A stretch of 64,000 nucleotides of DNA, from assembly GCF_000737335.2 (NCBI RefSeq), contig NZ_JMCC02000021.1:106258-170257 (forward strand). Reading direction: 5' to 3'. Each line of letters opens with the position of its first letter. Position 1 is the first letter of the stretch. Both the position numbers and the translations under genes were made by a program. Shown here piece by piece: positions 41,733 through 51,858 of the stretch. The notes under the pieces were generated by a model. That model was not told the origin of the DNA. It saw nothing but the letters and a program-made list of their open reading frames with translations, and did not search any database. Origin of the DNA: Enhygromyxa salina. Lineage in GTDB: Bacteria; Myxococcota_A; Polyangia; Nannocystales; Nannocystaceae.

Positions 41733-44700
41733 ATGGCTCGTTCACGCAAGACCAAAACTTCGGAGCTGGTCGCCCAGACCACACGCAACGCCCCCCTGGA
41801 CAGCGCCGTGCTGCTCGCCCACGCGACCCCGGTGCTGGCGATGCTGACCGCGGATCTGCTGAAGCGCGCCGATGGGTCGCCCGCGGTGACGCGCGCGCTG
41901 AAGGAGCGCCACGCCAGCGAGAAGTCCAACAACCTCACGGCGGATACCTACGCGGTGTGGCGGCGGCAGATCGTGGTTCAGATCGCCGCGAGCTGGCTGT
42001 TGTCGTGCGTGTTCGTGCGGACCCTGGAGGACCGGGGCCTGCTCGAGAGCAACCGGATCGCTGGCGAGGGGGCGCTGGGGGCTCAGCATAGCTTCTTTCA
42101 GATTGCGCCGTATTTGACGGAGCGCGACTATTTGCTGACGGTGTTTCGCGAGCTCGAGCACTATCCGGCCGCGAGGTCGCTGTTCGACCGGGAGCACAAC
42201 CTGGCGTGGCGGCTGACCCCGTCCGCGAATGCGGCGAAGCAGCTGTTGGAGCTGTTTCGGACGCCGACGGCCGACGCGCCAGCGTTTCGGTTTGGGCAGG
42301 CGGATACCCGGTTTCTTGGTGATCTGTACCAGGATCTGAGCGAGGAGGTGCGCAAGCGTTACGCGCTGCTGCAGACGCCGGACTTCATCGAGGCGTTCAT
42401 CTTGGATCGGACGCTGGATCCGGCGATCGAGGAATTTGGGCTGGAGGAAACGGATCTGATCGACCCGACTTGTGGGAGCGGGCACTTTTTGTTGGGGGCG
42501 TTTGCTCGGTTTCACGATCGGTGGTTGGCGCGCGGGGTGTCGACGGAGGAGGCGGTCGAGAAGTCGCTGGGTGCCGTGTATGGGGTTGATGTGAATCCTT
42601 ATGCGGTGAGTATTGCTCGGTTTCGGTTGACGCTGGCGGCGCTCGAGAAGCTGGGGGCTAGGTCGCTTCGTGGGGCGCCGGGGCTGGATATCAACGTGGC
42701 TGTCGCGGACTCCTTGATCGATGGTGAGTTCGCACAGCTTCCCGGGGTGGACGCGGCTCAGTGGGGCGATGCGTTCAACTTTGTCGACGAGCGGGCGGCA
42801 AAACGAATCCTGCGAAAGAGCTATGCGGCTGTGGTGGGGAACCCGCCGTACATCGCGGTGAAGGACAAGGCCCGGAGGGAGCGGTATCGAGAGAGGTACG
42901 AAGCAGCCGCGGGCAAATACTCGCTTGCGGCGCCGTTCATGGAGCGCTTCTTTCAGCTCGCGCGATCGGGTGGGGGATTTACCGGGCAGATCACGGCTAA
43001 TTCGTTCACGAAACGCGACTTCGGCACCGGCCTCATACAGGTGGTGCTCCCCAAAGAAGACCTGCAGCTCATCGTGAACACGGCTGGCGCGTACATCCCG
43101 GGTCACGGCACGCCGACGGTCTTGGTGTTTGGTCGCCATCAAATGCCTGAATCGCCTCATGTTCATGCGGTGCTCGCTCGGCGGGGGGAGCCGGCAACGC
43201 CTGACGATCCAGCGAACGGTTTGGTTTGGTCGAGCATTCGAGAACACTGGCAGGAGGAGGGGTTTGAGAACGAGTACATCACGGTTGAAGTGCTCGATCG
43301 CGGCAAGTTGGCGGTTCATCCGTGGTGTCTCGAAGGCGGCGGGGCTGCCGCGGTCAAGGCGTTGCTGGAGGCCAGGGCCGCCCAACAGCTAGGCAACATC
43401 GCGGAGAGCATTGGTATTAGCGCATTCACTCTGGAAGACGACGTGTACCTCCGTCCGCTCGGGGTGTGGGACCGACTCGGTGTTGCACCCGACCTGCGTA
43501 GGGTGATGGTTGTCGGAGAGGCCGTCAGGGATTGGGGCGTGAGCGACTGCGAATGGGCCTTCTTCCCCTACGATTCGGAACTCGGGCCACTGTGCGCAGA
43601 CGAACTGATGCGGCCCCTGTGGCCTTACCGTGCCAGTCTGTCGAATAACAAACTATTTGGTCAAAAGACAAAGGTGGAGGGTGGTTTGCATTGGTACGAA
43701 TATGGTCGACTGACTGTGTCGAAGTTGCGAACACCTCTCGCTATCACTTTTGCCTTCGTCGCCACCCACAACCACTTTGTGCTCGATCGCGGTGGGAAGG
43801 TCTTCAACCGATCTGCGCCCATCATCAAACTCCCCGAAACGGCGACCGAGGAAGACCATCTCGCACTCCTCGCCTACCTTAATAGTTCCACCGCCTGTTT
43901 CTGGATGAAACAGATGTTCTTTGACAAGGGGAATCGGGGGGAAGGGGGAGGTATAACATCCGAACCCTGGGAGAAATTTTTTGAGTATGATGGAACGAAG
44001 CTGGCCAGGCTGCCTGTGCCTGCTCTCGATGGCCAGTCCAAACAAAGGGCGGTGGACCTTGCCCGGCTCTGCATGACCCTCGCAGCGGAGAGGGCGGCAG
44101 CCGTGTCGATTGGGTTTGACATCGACGCGAGCGATTCCGTGTCGCGTCGAATCACAGCAGTCAACCTCAACATTGAACGGATCGAGGATCGTCTGCGCAG
44201 CGCCCAGGAGGAACTTGACTGGATCTACTACGCCGCGTTTGGTCTGCTAGCGGAGGTGCCCGATGTCCCCGTCGGGCTTGGTCGAGGAGACAGGCCCTCA
44301 GACCGCGCGGCGGCCCGATTTTCGATCGACACAGGCCTGGATCACCGGTATTTTCAACTTTGCAATCTACCGTCGGCCAGCGACATTCTCGCTCGCACTG
44401 AGACTTCGTACCACTCAGAGGTTCGCGCAGCGGTCGAGGGTTCGCGGCAACTCGCATTGCTCGAGGAAATGCGCCACAAACGCACCTATCGAGAGGGTCT
44501 GCGCCCGCCTGATTTCGGTGTGCAGTTCGAGGCGTTCTTGTTGGAGGCGATCGAGAAGGCGATAAAACAGCGATTCGTGGTCTGGGTTCTCGGTCAAGTG
44601 GCGCTCCCCACTGAGTGGCGTACCATGTTTGCCGCGATTCATGGGGCAGATGCGCCGCCTGATTTTGTGAGGGACTTGTTGAAAGGGGAGTCGATTCCAT

Positions 44701-45305
44701 TCTTGACGGTATTTTACCTAAAACCCAGCGGTTTGGAGAAACGCAGGGTTTGGGAGTCGGTCTGGGATCTGCAGCGTACCGAGGACAGCGGTGCAAAACT
44801 CAAGATCTCCGCCCCTCCCAAATACTCGCGTGGAGACTTTAGCGAGAACAGCTACTCGCTGCGCGGCCCACTCGACGTCCCCAAGGAACGCTTCATCTCC
44901 TACCCCGGCTGCGAGTCCGACAAAGACAGCGAGCCCGTCTACGGCTGGGCCGGCTGGGATCACGCCCAGCGGGCGGAAGCCCTCGCCGCCCTCTACGTCG
45001 ACCGCAAAGACAACGAAGCGTGGACCAAGGAGCGCCTCCAGCCAATGCTGGCCGGCCTGCTCGAGCTGCTCCCGTGGGTGAAACAGTGGCACCCCGAGCC
45101 CGATCCAGACACGGGCGAGCCATTCGGCGTGTTCCTCGAGCAGTGGCTCGAGGGCGAGTGCCGGCTGCACGGGTTCACCCACGACGACCTCCGCGACTGG
45201 CGTCCACCCACGACGCGCGGCCGCAAGAAGAAGAAGACCGCCAAGAAGAAGACCGCCAAGAAGAAGGCGGCCAAGCAGGCGACCGCCAAGAAAGACCCGA
45301 GCTGA
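41733..45305 (+). CDS. pglX: BREX-2 adenine-specific DNA methyltransferase PglX
   Basis: The 1190-residue enzyme has an N6-adenine methyltransferase core with the AdoMet motif DPTCGSGHFLLGAF near residue 245 and the catalytic NPPYIAV near 370. In BREX it methylates host DNA so that self is recognised; in the original Pgl system it also modifies infecting phage DNA. A target-recognition region lies beyond residue 550. The DNA from about 43,400 to 44,830 is visibly less GC-rich than its surroundings. The last 30 residues are nearly all Lys and Ala (KKKKTAKKKTAKKKAAK), an unusual histone-like tail. The next gene starts three bases after the stop. Confidence 0.93.
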   Translation: MARSRKTKTSELVAQTTRNAPLDSAVLLAHATPVLAMLTADLLKRADGSPAVTRALKERHASEKSNNLTADTYAVWRRQIVVQIAASWLLSCVFVRTLEDRGLLESNRIAGEGALGAQHSFFQIAPYLTERDYLLTVFRELEHYPAARSLFDREHNLAWRLTPSANAAKQLLELFRTPTADAPAFRFGQADTRFLGDLYQDLSEEVRKRYALLQTPDFIEAFILDRTLDPAIEEFGLEETDLIDPTCGSGHFLLGAFARFHDRWLARGVSTEEAVEKSLGAVYGVDVNPYAVSIARFRLTLAALEKLGARSLRGAPGLDINVAVADSLIDGEFAQLPGVDAAQWGDAFNFVDERAAKRILRKSYAAVVGNPPYIAVKDKARRERYRERYEAAAGKYSLAAPFMERFFQLARSGGGFTGQITANSFTKRDFGTGLIQVVLPKEDLQLIVNTAGAYIPGHGTPTVLVFGRHQMPESPHVHAVLARRGEPATPDDPANGLVWSSIREHWQEEGFENEYITVEVLDRGKLAVHPWCLEGGGAAAVKALLEARAAQQLGNIAESIGISAFTLEDDVYLRPLGVWDRLGVAPDLRRVMVVGEAVRDWGVSDCEWAFFPYDSELGPLCADELMRPLWPYRASLSNNKLFGQKTKVEGGLHWYEYGRLTVSKLRTPLAITFAFVATHNHFVLDRGGKVFNRSAPIIKLPETATEEDHLALLAYLNSSTACFWMKQMFFDKGNRGEGGGITSEPWEKFFEYDGTKLARLPVPALDGQSKQRAVDLARLCMTLAAERAAAVSIGFDIDASDSVSRRITAVNLNIERIEDRLRSAQEELDWIYYAAFGLLAEVPDVPVGLGRGDRPSDRAAARFSIDTGLDHRYFQLCNLPSASDILARTETSYHSEVRAAVEGSRQLALLEEMRHKRTYREGLRPPDFGVQFEAFLLEAIEKAIKQRFVVWVLGQVALPTEWRTMFAAIHGADAPPDFVRDLLKGESIPFLTVFYLKPSGLEKRRVWESVWDLQRTEDSGAKLKISAPPKYSRGDFSENSYSLRGPLDVPKERFISYPGCESDKDSEPVYGWAGWDHAQRAEALAALYVDRKDNEAWTKERLQPMLAGLLELLPWVKQWHPEPDPDTGEPFGVFLEQWLEGECRLHGFTHDDLRDWRPPTTRGRKKKKTAKKKTAKKKAAKQATAKKDPS

Positions 45306-45307
45306 AC

Positions 45308-48300
45308 ATGACCAAGGTTCGAGACCTCTTCGACATCCCGGAACACGTCAGCAAGTCCGACTTCGTCGTCAAGCTCACCGAGGGGGTGGCGCGGCCGAAG
45401 GAGACGATCGGCACCTACGTGATCACCCCACGCCTGGCCGACGCCTTCGACCAGGCGATGGGCTTGGTCAACAAAGCGGTGCGCGACGGCGTGAGCGGGG
45501 GGGCCTACCTGCACGGCAGCTTTGGCAGCGGCAAGTCGCACTTCATGGCGATGCTCAGCCTGCTGCTGGACGACGTCGAGCTGGCCTGGGCGCGGCCGGA
45601 GTTTCACGACCTGCGCACCAAGTTCGACTGGGTCGGCAAGAAGAAGGTGCTGGATCTCCAGATGCACCTGCTGGGCAAGGACTCGCTCGAGGAGGCGATC
45701 TATCCGGCCTATCTGGCCTACCTCGCCGCGCATCACCCCGAAGCACCGATCCCGGGCATCTTCGCCGATCAGGAGCTGTTTGAGAACGCGGTGGAGCTGC
45801 TGACGAGCATGGGCGACGAGACCTTCTTCGCCCCGATGAACGAGGGCCTGGCGGGCGGGGAGTCGGAGTCGGACTGGGGCGAGTTTGCCCAGGCGGATCG
45901 CTGGAGCCGAGACTCGTTCGACGCGGCCTGTCAGTCCACGGATCCGGAGCTGCGCGCGACGCTGCTCAACGCGCTGCTGTCGACCCACCTCAAGGCGTTT
46001 CGCAGCTCGGCCCGAGCCTTCAAGGATCTCGACGAGGGCCTGTGGGCGCTCAGCCACCACGCACGGTCGCTTGGCTACGACGTGGTGGTGCTGTTCCTCG
46101 ACGAGCTGATCTTGCGCATGAGCATGGGCGCGGCCCAGCCGACCTGGCTCAACAACATGGTCATGTCGATGATCAAGCTGGTCGAGAGCAACCACGCCAA
46201 TCGAGCGGTGCCGATCGTCAGCTTCATCGCCCGCCAGCGCGCGCTGCAGGAGATGGTGGGCGACCAGCTCGCCGGGCCCGACAGTCACCGGTTGCAGCAC
46301 GCGCTGAGCCTGGCCCGGGGTCGCTTCGGTCAGGTCGAGCTGCCCAACGAGGAGCTGCCGGCGATCGTCGAGAAGCGGGTGCTCGTCGCCCGGGACGAAG
46401 GCGCAAAGGTGGCTGTGGATCGGGCCTTCGAGCAGCTGCAGGACAAGGCGGGCAAGGCCTGGATCACGCTGACGGCCCAGAAGTACGATGCCAAGGCATT
46501 CCGGCGCCTGTACCCGTTCAGCCCGACGCTGGTCGAGACCCTGGTCGCGCTGTCGAGCTCGCTGCAGCGCCAGCGGACGTCGATCAAGCTCCTGACCGAG
46601 ATGCTGGTCGAGCACATCAACGACCTCGAGCTGGGCGAGCTGGTTGGGGTGGGCGATCTGTTCGATCTGCTGGCGACCGGCGACGAGTCGGCCGAGGGGA
46701 TCATGCGCGAGCGGTTCCGGGCGGCCAAGCACCTGTACAAGCACGCGCTGCTGCCGATGATCCAGGAGGCCCACGGCACCAACACGCCCCAGACCTGCCA
46801 GCGCCTCAGCGACAACCACCAGCTGCGGCTTGGCTGCGCCAACTGTCCGGTCCGCGCGTGTCGCAACGACAACCGGATCGTCAAGACGCTGTTGGTTGGC
46901 GCGCTGGCGCCCGAGTCCGAGGCGCTCAAGAACCTGACCGTGGGCCGGCTCGTCGAGCTCAACCACGGCCACATCCGTACGCGGATCGCCGGCCAGGAGC
47001 GGCAGATCGTCACGCACAAGCTCCGCAAGTGGGCGAGCGAGATGCACCAGATCCAGCTGGGGCGGCAGGACGACCCGACCGTGTCGATCGAGCTGCACGG
47101 GGTGGATCTTGGGCCGATCATGGACCAGGCGCGCAGCGTCGACTCTTCGGCCCGGCGCCAGAACGAGATCCGCCGCATGCTGTTCGAGGAGATGGGCGTG
47201 GGCAAGGACGTGGAGGTTGGGGTCGACCAGAGCATCGAGTGGCGGGGGTCCAAGCGGGCCGGCCACGTTCGCTTTGGCAACGTGCGGGTGATGCCGACGC
47301 AGGTGATGCGCTGCCCGGAAGACCACGACTGGCGGCTGCTCGTGGACTTTCCATTCGACGAGGAAGGCCACGGTCCCCACGAGGACGAGGCGGTGCTCGA
47401 CGCGTTCCGCGAGGAGCACGGCGGGACCTGGACGCTGGCTTGGCTGCCAAGCTTCTTCTCGAAGTCGGTCAACGATCTGCTTGGCGAGCTGGTGGTGCTC
47501 AACCACATCCTCGACACCGGGCTCGCCACCCGCCAGGGCTACGTCAAGCACCTGAGCCCGGATCAGCAGACCATGGCGGTCAACTCGATGCAGAGCCTGC
47601 AGAGCCAAAAGCGCCAGCAGGTGTTCGAGGCCATGCGCAAGGCTTATGGCTTGGCCAGCGCGGGGCCCAACGACGAGCAGCTGGATCCCTCGCGCCGGAT
47701 GGACACCCACCTGCACACGCTGCAGCCCGGGCTCAAGGTTCACCCAACGCTGGCGCCGGATCTGTCGCTGGCGTTGGCCAAGTACATCCCGGCGTTGCTC
47801 GAGCACCGCTACCCGCGGCACCCCCACTTCGCCAAGAGGCCGGGGCCCAAGGCGATCGGTCAGGTGCTGGGTCACCTCGACGAGCTGGTCGACCGCGAGG
47901 ACCATCGCCTGGTCCTGGACAGGCACCAGGTCGAGGAGATGCGCGGGATCCTGGGTGAGCTCGGGTTCGTGCGCGTGACCGAGAACGCGGTCCTGCTGCG
48001 CCACGATGGGACGGCGCAGATGATCGAGCAGCGGCGGATGCAAAAGTCGATCGACCACCCCTCGGCCGAGCAGGTCGCGGAGTGGTTCGACCCCGATGGC
48101 AAGTGCGGGCTGCTGCCCGAGGCGATGGCGATCGTGGTTCGCGCCTACGCGCGGGTCATGTCGCGGACGCTGGTCGCGGGTGGGGGGGAGTTTGTCTATC
48201 AGCCGGGCAAAGCGATCCCCGGCACGGTGATCTTGGAGAAGCCGGATCTGCCAGCGCCGAGCGAGTGGGCCGATGCGCTCAAGCTCGCCGAGTATCTGGG

Positions 48301-49006
48301 CATCACTTTGCCCAGTAAGGCGCTGCATGGTGACAACTTGCGGCGGCTCGAGCGAGAGCTGGGCTCACGGGTCTCGGAGGTCGCCAAGGCCGTGACCGCG
48401 CTGCCGGCCGAGCTTCGTACCTGGTCGGCCGTGATGGGTTTGACAGGGGAGTTACCGCGCGTGATCACGGCCGACAGCGCTGACCAGTTGATCGCGCAGA
48501 TCCAGCACAAGCCGGCGGTCGAGCAGGTCCGGGCGCTGGCGCGCTTCGAGGCCAAGACCAGTCCGGGTGCGGTGGGTCGCAGCGTGGCGTCGGCGACCCG
48601 GAACACGCAGGTCTTGGGATCGCCGCTGACCCTGGGCGTGTTTCGTCAGCTGGGCAGTCTTGGGGATGGCGACGCCGTCCGGCAGATCCTCGAGGAGGCG
48701 CGCAAGTGCTTGCGTCAAGACGAGGTCGTGACCTCGTTGGCCGACCGGATCTCCAACCTCGCGCGCGAGGGCCAGAAGCTGATCGAGTCGATGCTCGAGC
48801 CTGGACCTGGACCTGGGCCGGTGACGGATCCAGCCGATCCCACGCAGACCGTGGTCGTCCACAAGCAGAAAGTGGCGTCCGGGGACCGAGCGGCGGTGCT
48901 GGCAGCGCTCGAGGCGGTGTTGGGCGAGGCCAGGACTGAGCTGAGCGAGGACGGCGATCTGCGCTTGAACGTCGAGCTCACGATCACGCGCAAGGATCGC
49001 TCGTGA
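45308..49006 (+). CDS. pglY: BREX-2 ATPase PglY
   Basis: The 1232-residue ATPase starts MTKVRDLFDIPEHVSKSDF. Walker A is GSFGSGKSHFMA near residue 72, and the Walker B-like strand VVVLFLDELIL is near residue 260. A four-Cys cluster GCANCPVRAC near residue 510 may bind zinc. The size and motif order match PglY (BrxC relative, DUF6079), a large ATPase needed for phage defence that probably assembles with PglX and PglZ. ATG 45308 is just after the pglX stop; the pglZ start (GTG 49003) overlaps its stop. Confidence 0.9.
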   Translation: MTKVRDLFDIPEHVSKSDFVVKLTEGVARPKETIGTYVITPRLADAFDQAMGLVNKAVRDGVSGGAYLHGSFGSGKSHFMAMLSLLLDDVELAWARPEFHDLRTKFDWVGKKKVLDLQMHLLGKDSLEEAIYPAYLAYLAAHHPEAPIPGIFADQELFENAVELLTSMGDETFFAPMNEGLAGGESESDWGEFAQADRWSRDSFDAACQSTDPELRATLLNALLSTHLKAFRSSARAFKDLDEGLWALSHHARSLGYDVVVLFLDELILRMSMGAAQPTWLNNMVMSMIKLVESNHANRAVPIVSFIARQRALQEMVGDQLAGPDSHRLQHALSLARGRFGQVELPNEELPAIVEKRVLVARDEGAKVAVDRAFEQLQDKAGKAWITLTAQKYDAKAFRRLYPFSPTLVETLVALSSSLQRQRTSIKLLTEMLVEHINDLELGELVGVGDLFDLLATGDESAEGIMRERFRAAKHLYKHALLPMIQEAHGTNTPQTCQRLSDNHQLRLGCANCPVRACRNDNRIVKTLLVGALAPESEALKNLTVGRLVELNHGHIRTRIAGQERQIVTHKLRKWASEMHQIQLGRQDDPTVSIELHGVDLGPIMDQARSVDSSARRQNEIRRMLFEEMGVGKDVEVGVDQSIEWRGSKRAGHVRFGNVRVMPTQVMRCPEDHDWRLLVDFPFDEEGHGPHEDEAVLDAFREEHGGTWTLAWLPSFFSKSVNDLLGELVVLNHILDTGLATRQGYVKHLSPDQQTMAVNSMQSLQSQKRQQVFEAMRKAYGLASAGPNDEQLDPSRRMDTHLHTLQPGLKVHPTLAPDLSLALAKYIPALLEHRYPRHPHFAKRPGPKAIGQVLGHLDELVDREDHRLVLDRHQVEEMRGILGELGFVRVTENAVLLRHDGTAQMIEQRRMQKSIDHPSAEQVAEWFDPDGKCGLLPEAMAIVVRAYARVMSRTLVAGGGEFVYQPGKAIPGTVILEKPDLPAPSEWADALKLAEYLGITLPSKALHGDNLRRLERELGSRVSEVAKAVTALPAELRTWSAVMGLTGELPRVITADSADQLIAQIQHKPAVEQVRALARFEAKTSPGAVGRSVASATRNTQVLGSPLTLGVFRQLGSLGDGDAVRQILEEARKCLRQDEVVTSLADRISNLAREGQKLIESMLEPGPGPGPVTDPADPTQTVVVHKQKVASGDRAAVLAALEAVLGEARTELSEDGDLRLNVELTITRKDRS

Positions 49007-51846
49007 GCCGAGACCTCGACAAGTCGGAGCTCATCCGTCGACTCGATGAGATCCTGCCTGGCACGGGCAAGAAGCACGACCATCGCCTGGTCGCGCTCCG
49101 GGGTTGGTGCGAGGTCGACCAGGTCGCTACCGCCGTGGGTGTGGTTCGCGTGGTCCGTGTTCGCAGCGAACTCGAGCTTCGCCGCTTGCTGCCCGGCATC
49201 CATGAGGAGACGGGGTTCATTGCATACATGTTGGAGTGGCCCGCCGCCGAGCTCCCCGTTGACGTCGCGGGCCGGTTTTTTGGCTACGGGCGAGTATTTC
49301 GGTTCCAGCGGATCGACCGGATCCGAAATCTGTTTGGCGGCGGTCGCAACTATGTCGACGTGGACTACGACCTCGCCAAGTCGAGGCTGGGTGCGTACTT
49401 GGTCGAGCGGTTTCGGCCGGGTGAGCTCGACACGCCTGCGGGGCGCGTGACCCTGGACGGCGCGTTCGCGACCTGGCTGAAACGCCAGTGGGGGCTCGAT
49501 GCTGGCGAGGCGCTGGGGTTGGACACGCTGCTGGCCTGGGCGGCAACCAACGGGCGCGGACACGAAATGCGCGACGAGCTGGCGAGCGAGTCGGCGGCCC
49601 AGGTTCGCGCGGAGCTGGACGCGTTTTTTCGCCGACGGGTAGGGGACGCAGGTCCGCTGGTGTTCGAGACCTGGCTCGAGGGTCGCGGGCGGTTGTTGCT
49701 GCAGTTTGCGGCGCTGTTCGAGACGATGGTCGAAGATCCAACCGGTGCGCCGAGTGGTGCGATCCGCACAGCGGCGGGGCATGGGCTGGGGCTGAACGAG
49801 GCCAAGCTCGAGGCGCTGATTCAACCACTTGGACGCGGGGCGGAGGCGGCGTTTCGGGCGGTCTCGCCAGCTGGCGAACTCCAGTTTGTTCGCGCCGTGC
49901 TCGCCGATGCCGAGAAGCTGATCAGCAGCAGCGAGCACGCCGCGTTGGTTGCGAGTCCGCGGCTTCCCTCGGCGTGGCGAGTGCGGCTCGACCGGCTCGG
50001 GGCCGCGTTGGCGGAAGGGGTCGATTCGCCCAGTGTCACGAGCTTTGCAGCGGCCCGGGAGGCGCTGCGAAACCTCGAGAGCCATGTTGCCTACCTGGAC
50101 GAGGCGAGCGTCCGCACGCTCAAGCGAGCCCAGTTCGCGACACGGCTGCTGGGCTGGTTGGTGGTCCGGCCTGACCGCCAATACCAACCGGGCCATCAGG
50201 TCTACGCCGACGCCCAGACCTTGGCCGTTTGGTACGCGCAGGAGGGTGGCTACGTGGACTTGGCCCGACGCCGGGCTCGGGGCGGTGGCGAGTCCGAGTT
50301 CGAGTTGGGGATCGCTCGGGTGCTCGCGGCTGTCGACGCCGCGCGTGTCGACCTCGATCGCCGGTTTGCCAAGGGCTATGTCGAGTGGCTTCGCGCCAAC
50401 CGGCCCAAGAAACCGCTGCTGGCGATCGACCAGGCCGTGGCGACCTTCGCGGCGCCGTACCTCGAGGGCGGTGAGCATCGCCGAATGTTGGTGTTGTTGA
50501 TGGACGGCATGGCCTGGGCGCAAGCGGTGGAGCTGCTCGAGGACTTGGATCGTGGAAGCTCGCCCTGGTACCCGATCGCGTGGAACACCCAGGCATCCAG
50601 CACGGACAACGGGTTCTTCACCCCGGTCTTGGCCCAGCTCCCGAGCATCACCAAGGTCTCGCGCTCGGCGTTCTTTGCTGGGGTTCCGACCAAGTTCGAC
50701 GCCAAGCTGACCAACATTCAGGACGCCAAGGTCTGGGCGGACCACAAGGCGCTGGCACGCTTCTACACAAATGGCGGTATGCCCAAGCTGCTCGCCAAGA
50801 GTGATGCCTTCGACATCGACGGCACGGCCCGCCAACCTGCGCTGACGTTGATCAAGGACACCAACCAGCCCGTGGTTGCGCTGATCCTCAACGCCATCGA
50901 CGATCATCTGAAGGCGAGCACGCAGGTCGACCAGGACTGGACCGTGGACCGCATCCACGCGCTGCGGGATCTGCTGGATGCCGCCGCCGAGGCAGGGCGT
51001 GCGGTGCTGCTCGCGGCCGACCACGGTCACGTTTCGGGCCAGCGGCTCGAGAACGCGGGCCGAGACTCGGACCCCGGCGAGGGCAGCACCCGGTGGCGGG
51101 CGTGGATCGAGGGGGATGCCGTGCGCGAGTACGAGGTCTGCATCGAGTCGGGTGGCCACGCTTGGGCGCCCAAAGGTCCCAAGATCAAGGGCGTCATCTT
51201 GCTCGCGGATGACACCCGGCAGTACGGCGGCGCGCATCACTACGGTGAACATGGCGGTGCGTCGTTGGCCGAGGTCGTCGCGCCAACCGTCGTGATCGGC
51301 GCCGAGGCGATCAAGCCCAAGACGCCTGGCTTCGAAGACGCGGCGCTGGAGGCCCGACGCGCGCTGCCGCCTTCGTGGTGGTTGCTCGACGTCGAGCCTG
51401 CGCCCACGATCGTCAAGGAGACGGCGGCCAAGTCGAGCCCGGTCGAGGTTCAGGTCGAGCTGTGGCAGGAGCCCAGCCCCGCACCCGTGACACCAGCAAA
51501 GGCGGCCCCCAAACCGGCGATCGCCACGTCGCTGCATGTCTCCGAAGCGACCAAAAAAGTGGTGACCAAGCTGGGCAAGAACGCGCTGTTCAAGGCGCGG
51601 GCACCAGACCCAAAGAAGCGGGATGTCATCATCCGGGCGCTCGAGATCCTGCTCGAACGCAAGGGGGGCGTGCCAGCCGCCGTGTTTGGCAAGCACGTGG
51701 GTCTGCCCGGCTTCCGCGTGGGTGGGTTCGTCTCGAGCCTCACCGAAGTGCTCAACGTCGACGGCTACGAGGTCGTCGCCTACGACCCCCAGGCCAAGCT
51801 CGTGGTGCTCACCCCAGAGCTGCTCGCGCAGGGCTTCGACCTATAG
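49003..51846 (+). CDS. pglZ: BREX-2 alkaline-phosphatase-fold protein PglZ
   Basis: The 947-residue protein carries the PglZ domain, the hallmark of all BREX systems. The metal-binding nucleophile region is MLVLLMDGMAWAQAVELL near residue 495, and the downstream AADHGHVSGQRLENAG near 672 supplies the His/Asp ligands of the alkaline-phosphatase fold. The N-terminal third is helical. A basic winged-helix-like C-terminus (KRDVIIRALEILLERKGG) may bind DNA. The GTG start overlaps the pglY stop, and brxD begins 12 bases after its stop. The substrate of PglZ is not established. Confidence 0.93.
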   Translation: MSRDLDKSELIRRLDEILPGTGKKHDHRLVALRGWCEVDQVATAVGVVRVVRVRSELELRRLLPGIHEETGFIAYMLEWPAAELPVDVAGRFFGYGRVFRFQRIDRIRNLFGGGRNYVDVDYDLAKSRLGAYLVERFRPGELDTPAGRVTLDGAFATWLKRQWGLDAGEALGLDTLLAWAATNGRGHEMRDELASESAAQVRAELDAFFRRRVGDAGPLVFETWLEGRGRLLLQFAALFETMVEDPTGAPSGAIRTAAGHGLGLNEAKLEALIQPLGRGAEAAFRAVSPAGELQFVRAVLADAEKLISSSEHAALVASPRLPSAWRVRLDRLGAALAEGVDSPSVTSFAAAREALRNLESHVAYLDEASVRTLKRAQFATRLLGWLVVRPDRQYQPGHQVYADAQTLAVWYAQEGGYVDLARRRARGGGESEFELGIARVLAAVDAARVDLDRRFAKGYVEWLRANRPKKPLLAIDQAVATFAAPYLEGGEHRRMLVLLMDGMAWAQAVELLEDLDRGSSPWYPIAWNTQASSTDNGFFTPVLAQLPSITKVSRSAFFAGVPTKFDAKLTNIQDAKVWADHKALARFYTNGGMPKLLAKSDAFDIDGTARQPALTLIKDTNQPVVALILNAIDDHLKASTQVDQDWTVDRIHALRDLLDAAAEAGRAVLLAADHGHVSGQRLENAGRDSDPGEGSTRWRAWIEGDAVREYEVCIESGGHAWAPKGPKIKGVILLADDTRQYGGAHHYGEHGGASLAEVVAPTVVIGAEAIKPKTPGFEDAALEARRALPPSWWLLDVEPAPTIVKETAAKSSPVEVQVELWQEPSPAPVTPAKAAPKPAIATSLHVSEATKKVVTKLGKNALFKARAPDPKKRDVIIRALEILLERKGGVPAAVFGKHVGLPGFRVGGFVSSLTEVLNVDGYEVVAYDPQAKLVVLTPELLAQGFDL

Positions 51847-51858
51847 ACTCGAGGACGA

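Noticed and set aside
44993..48328. Very long open frame (1111 codons) antisense to pglX/pglY
   Set aside because: It lies over pglY, which has clear ATPase motifs. Its own translation has no recognisable domain, and long antisense frames are expected in very GC-rich DNA.
48715..51696. Open frame of 993 codons antisense to pglZ
   Set aside because: It is the mirror of the well-supported pglZ gene, has no motifs, and has an Arg/Gln-rich composition typical of shadow frames.
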